A stretch of 11,178 nucleotides of DNA, taken from Actinomycetes bacterium (lineage in GTDB: Bacteria; Actinomycetota; Actinomycetes; Propionibacteriales; Propionibacteriaceae). This document shows, one piece after another, positions 9,489 through 11,178 of this stretch (its first letter is position 1; each line of letters opens with the position of its first letter). Made by a program: the position numbers and the translations under genes. The notes beneath the pieces are model-generated. The model was not told where the DNA came from. It did not search any database and saw only the letters and a program-made list of their open reading frames with translations. Location: assembly GCA_009785885.1 (NCBI GenBank), contig WQUE01000198.1:1-11178 (forward strand). The letters run 5' to 3'.

Positions 9489-9506
9489 GGACGGCAGCGC
9501 CTCAGT
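9484..9506. terminator. inverted repeat spanning two convergent stop codons
   Basis: ACTGAGG (9484-9490) pairs perfectly with CCTCAGT (9500-9506) over a 9-base loop. The left arm holds the rtcB TGA (9486-9488) and the right arm holds the TGA (9502-9504) of the opposite gene. The position suggests a shared two-way terminator. There is no T-run. Confidence 0.5.
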
Positions 9507-9981
9507 CAAGCTCGTCGGTCTGCAGGTGGCTGCCCGGCAGGATCAGGTCCAGGTGTGTGCACCGCCAGCGGTCCGGGAAGACCTGCAGCGCGAGCGTGGC
9601 GATCACCGGATGCCCGTCGCAGTCCAGCGTGATCCGGCCCCAGACGGCACCGTCGGCCGCCTGGGTGGCGCGGGTCGAGCGGATCCGGACGCGCCGCCAG
9701 CCGTTCACGCGGGCGATGGCGCCGAGCGCATCGAGACTCTCCTGGCTGACCCACCGGGCGAGCTGGGCCGCGGCGCGACGTCCCGTGAGAACCTCGAGTA
9801 ACGCCTGAGCCAACGCGTCCACCACGGCACGTCCGCGGGAGTCTTGCGCAGAGGGTGCGCCGGTGGCACGGCGGAGCGTCCCCTCTCCGGGACGAGGGCG
9901 TGGCCGCGGATGCTGGAGCGGATCGCGCAGCGCGCGCGGCAGGGCGATGGTGGGGAACTCCCAGTGCAGGACAGTGCTCAT
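9502..9981 (-). CDS. Rv3235 family protein
   Basis: The 159-residue product resembles the actinobacterial Rv3235 family, whose function is unknown. Residues 20-45 are a P/R-rich, probably disordered N-terminal region. A helical block ALAQALLEVLTGRRAAAQLA (56-75) is the most typical part, followed by basic strands and a C-terminal GHPVIATLALQVFPDRWRCTHLDL block (123-146). I prefer ATG at 9981 over GTG at 10053. The extra 24 residues do not look like the family, and a CAGACT box lies 6 bases before this ATG. Rv3235 lies near secA1 (Rv3240c) in Mycobacterium tuberculosis, so the location fits. It converges with rtcB with only 13 bases between stops. The family name is likely; no role can be read from the sequence. 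Confidence 0.75.
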   Translation of the reverse strand: MSTVLHWEFPTIALPRALRDPLQHPRPRPRPGEGTLRRATGAPSAQDSRGRAVVDALAQALLEVLTGRRAAAQLARWVSQESLDALGAIARVNGWRRVRIRSTRATQAADGAVWGRITLDCDGHPVIATLALQVFPDRWRCTHLDLILPGSHLQTDELD

Positions 9982-9987
9982 ACCACC

Positions 9988-9993
9988 AGTCTG
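9988..9993 (-). promoter_or_regulatory. candidate -10 box (CAGACT), leaderless promoter of the Rv3235-family gene
   Basis: Reading the - strand, CAGACT is followed by GGTGGT and then the ATG. A -10 placed six bases before the start codon would put transcription initiation at the ATG itself. The conserved A2 and T6 of the -10 box are present. No good -35 is seen. Confidence 0.35.
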
Positions 9994-10032
9994 AGGGCTG
10001 AACGCGCCGGTGAAGGACCTGCGTCCCCAATC

Positions 10033-10041
10033 TGTGGATAA
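10033..10041 (-). promoter_or_regulatory. single perfect DnaA box
   Basis: The - strand reads TTATCCACA, the strong E. coli-type DnaA box. It lies in the 99-base gap between the DUF2505 and Rv3235-family genes, upstream of the latter. Only one copy is seen, so this is not an origin. It could be a chance match, a titration site or a DnaA-responsive control site. Confidence 0.5.
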
Positions 10042-10080
10042 CTGGTGCGCCACCGTGCCCCAGCGCCGGTCCGCCTGCGG

Positions 10081-10563
10081 CTACGCGGCGGGATGCTCCT
10101 TCAGCCACGCCTGCCCGGCCATCCACTGGGCGTCGAGCATGAACGTGATGTACGGGGCGGCCATCTGCTCCAGCTTGCGTCCGACGACGGGAATGCCGAC
10201 CGAGAACTCGCCCGCGTAGGAGACGACCGCCCGGGGTCCGTCGGGCGTGATCGTGGCGGTGGCGGTCAGCTTCGCGGGCATCTTCGCCACGGATACGGTC
10301 AGCGGGCCGGTGTGGCCACCCTGGGGCGTCGTCGCGGTCCAGTCGGTGTCCATCCTGACCTGCATCTGCGGCCCGACGAACCGCCGGACCATGTCGGGCG
10401 CGGCAATCGCGGCTCGGACGATCGTATGGGCGCCGTCGACGCTCACCTGGTGCTCCAGCACGCCGTCGTTCGACGCCATGCCCTCCAGGAACGCGGGATC
10501 GGTCAGCATGGCGAAGACGCGCGCCGCATCGGCCTCGTAGGTGTGCTGCTTGGAGAAGTCCAT
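10081..10563 (-). CDS. DUF2505 domain protein (SRPBCC/START-like fold)
   Basis: The 160-residue product fits the actinobacterial DUF2505 family, whose members are thought to adopt the SRPBCC helix-grip fold that holds a hydrophobic ligand. MDFSKQHTYEADAARVFAML (1-20) is the typical first strand and helix. TDPAFLEGMA (21-30), MVRRFVGPQMQVRMDTDW (58-75) and the late FSVGIPVVGRKLEQ block (120-133) followed by a long C-terminal helix also match. There is no signal peptide or membrane segment, so it is probably cytoplasmic. The ATG at 10563 gives the expected family N-terminus. No Shine-Dalgarno is visible, but CAGACT lies 7 bases upstream, which suggests a leaderless transcript. The gene lies 49 bases after the permease gene on the same strand. 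The ligand is unknown. Confidence 0.82.
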   Translation of the reverse strand: MDFSKQHTYEADAARVFAMLTDPAFLEGMASNDGVLEHQVSVDGAHTIVRAAIAAPDMVRRFVGPQMQVRMDTDWTATTPQGGHTGPLTVSVAKMPAKLTATATITPDGPRAVVSYAGEFSVGIPVVGRKLEQMAAPYITFMLDAQWMAGQAWLKEHPAA

Positions 10564-10570
10564 GCGCCCA

Positions 10571-10576
10571 AGTCTG
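10571..10576 (-). promoter_or_regulatory. candidate -10 box (CAGACT), leaderless promoter of the DUF2505 gene
   Basis: CAGACT on the - strand stands 7 bases before the ATG at 10563, nearly the same arrangement as before the Rv3235-family gene. A TTGACA hexamer occurs at 10616-10611 (- strand), but it is 34 bases away and overlaps the permease stop, so it is not a matching -35. Confidence 0.35.
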
Positions 10577-10612
10577 CCATGCCCGTCGTCCGGGCCCGGT
10601 GGCGGCGAGGTG

Positions 10613-11178
10613 TCAACGGTAGTCGGTCCAGCGGGCCGGCTCGTGGCGCAGATGCTCCTCGGTGTAGCCGTCCGCGTCGACCGGCAGCAACATCTGCTCG
10701 GCGGAGATCGACGGCACGTTCACCGGGATGTCCTCGGCAGCCTCCTCCTCCAGGCGCGACGTGCGTCCGCGCATCCGCTGCGCCAGTGCGAAGCCCAGCC
10801 GTCCCAGCGCGTAGTTGATCGCGATGAAGATCACAGCGGCGGCGGTGAGGGTCTGCAGGGTGTTGAGCGGGGTACCCAAGAGTTTCGCCTCGCGCAGCAA
10901 CTCCGCAAAGCCGATGATGTAACCCAGGGCGGAGTCCTTCAGGGCGACCACCAACTGCGCGATGAGCGCCGGGAGCATGGCCAGCAGCGCCTGCGGCAGC
11001 AGCACCTGGATCAACGCCTGGTGGTGGCGCAGCCCGATGGCCGCCGCGGCCTCATGCTGGCCGGTGGGGAGGTTCTGCACGCCGGAGCGGACCAGGTCGG
11101 CGCACACCGCCCCGTTGTAGAGGATCAGGGCGATCACGACGGCGGTGAAGCTCGGATCCGGCGGGTTGTTCCAGGCCA
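10613..11178 (-). CDS. gluD: glutamate ABC transporter permease, GluD-like, 5' truncated by the window edge
   Basis: The frame is open from the window edge to the TGA at 10615-10613, giving the C-terminal 187 residues. The sequence begins AWNNPPDPSFTAVVIALILYNGAV and carries the permease EAA loop (EAAAAIGL at 42-49, then LLPQALLAMLPALI). QLVVALKDSALGYIIG (74-89) is typical of polar amino acid permeases and closely resembles Corynebacterium glutamicum GluD as I recall it. Predicted membrane segments are at about 10-30, 63-90 and 108-130. The EAA loop contacts the ATPase subunit. A hydrophilic tail of about 55 residues (GRTSRLEEEAAEDIP to the end) follows the last segment, as in GluD. Being last before DUF2505 fits the usual gluABCD order, but the other subunits lie outside the window. 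Glutamate as substrate is inferred from similarity. Confidence 0.85.
   Translation of the reverse strand, partial: AWNNPPDPSFTAVVIALILYNGAVCADLVRSGVQNLPTGQHEAAAAIGLRHHQALIQVLLPQALLAMLPALIAQLVVALKDSALGYIIGFAELLREAKLLGTPLNTLQTLTAAAVIFIAINYALGRLGFALAQRMRGRTSRLEEEAAEDIPVNVPSISAEQMLLPVDADGYTEEHLRHEPARWTDYR

Noticed and set aside
9982..10053. GTG start at 10053 for the Rv3235-family gene
   Set aside because: The added 24 residues do not resemble the family, and the segment contains the DnaA box and the CAGACT box, which fit noncoding DNA better.
10611..10616. TTGACA (- strand) as a -35 box for the DUF2505 gene
   Set aside because: No -10-like hexamer lies 16-19 bases downstream, and the hexamer overlaps the end of the permease coding sequence.

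Overview
The window is high-GC actinobacterial chromosome. The marks are a long-form ribosome hibernation factor close to secA, a SecA1 with a C-terminal zinc motif, an Rv3235-family protein, a DUF2505 protein and a GluD-type glutamate permease. All of these are typical of Actinomycetota. I cannot place the genus from the sequence alone.

Layout. On the + strand: the 3' part of an AmrS-type radical SAM gene (1-810); hpf (885-1490); a YcaQ-like winged-helix DNA glycosylase gene (1517-2722); a 358-base stretch with no convincing gene; a 691-residue protein made of four tandem beta-sandwich-like units (3081-5156); secA (5321-8275); and rtcB (8319-9488). On the - strand: an Rv3235-family gene (9502-9981), a DUF2505 gene (10081-10563) and the 3' part of a gluD-like permease gene (10613 to the window edge). 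rtcB and the Rv3235-family gene converge, and one inverted repeat spans both stop codons.

How it fits together. Most genes are housekeeping: ribosome storage (hpf), DNA repair (YcaQ-like), protein export (secA), RNA repair or tRNA ligation (rtcB) and glutamate uptake (gluD). The accessory element is the four-unit repeat protein between the hpf/YcaQ-like pair and secA. It is visibly less GC-rich than its neighbours, follows a long gap, has its own good ribosome binding site, lacks a recognisable signal peptide and is probably followed by a hairpin terminator. It is the best candidate here for something undescribed. I see no multi-gene defence, CRISPR or mobile system.

Control elements that can be read include TAGACT/TAGTCT-type -10 boxes before secA and hpf, a perfect stem-loop just before the secA ribosome binding site, an 18-base palindrome over the secA stop codon, CAGACT boxes 6-7 bases before the starts of two - strand genes (suggesting leaderless mRNAs), and one perfect DnaA box.
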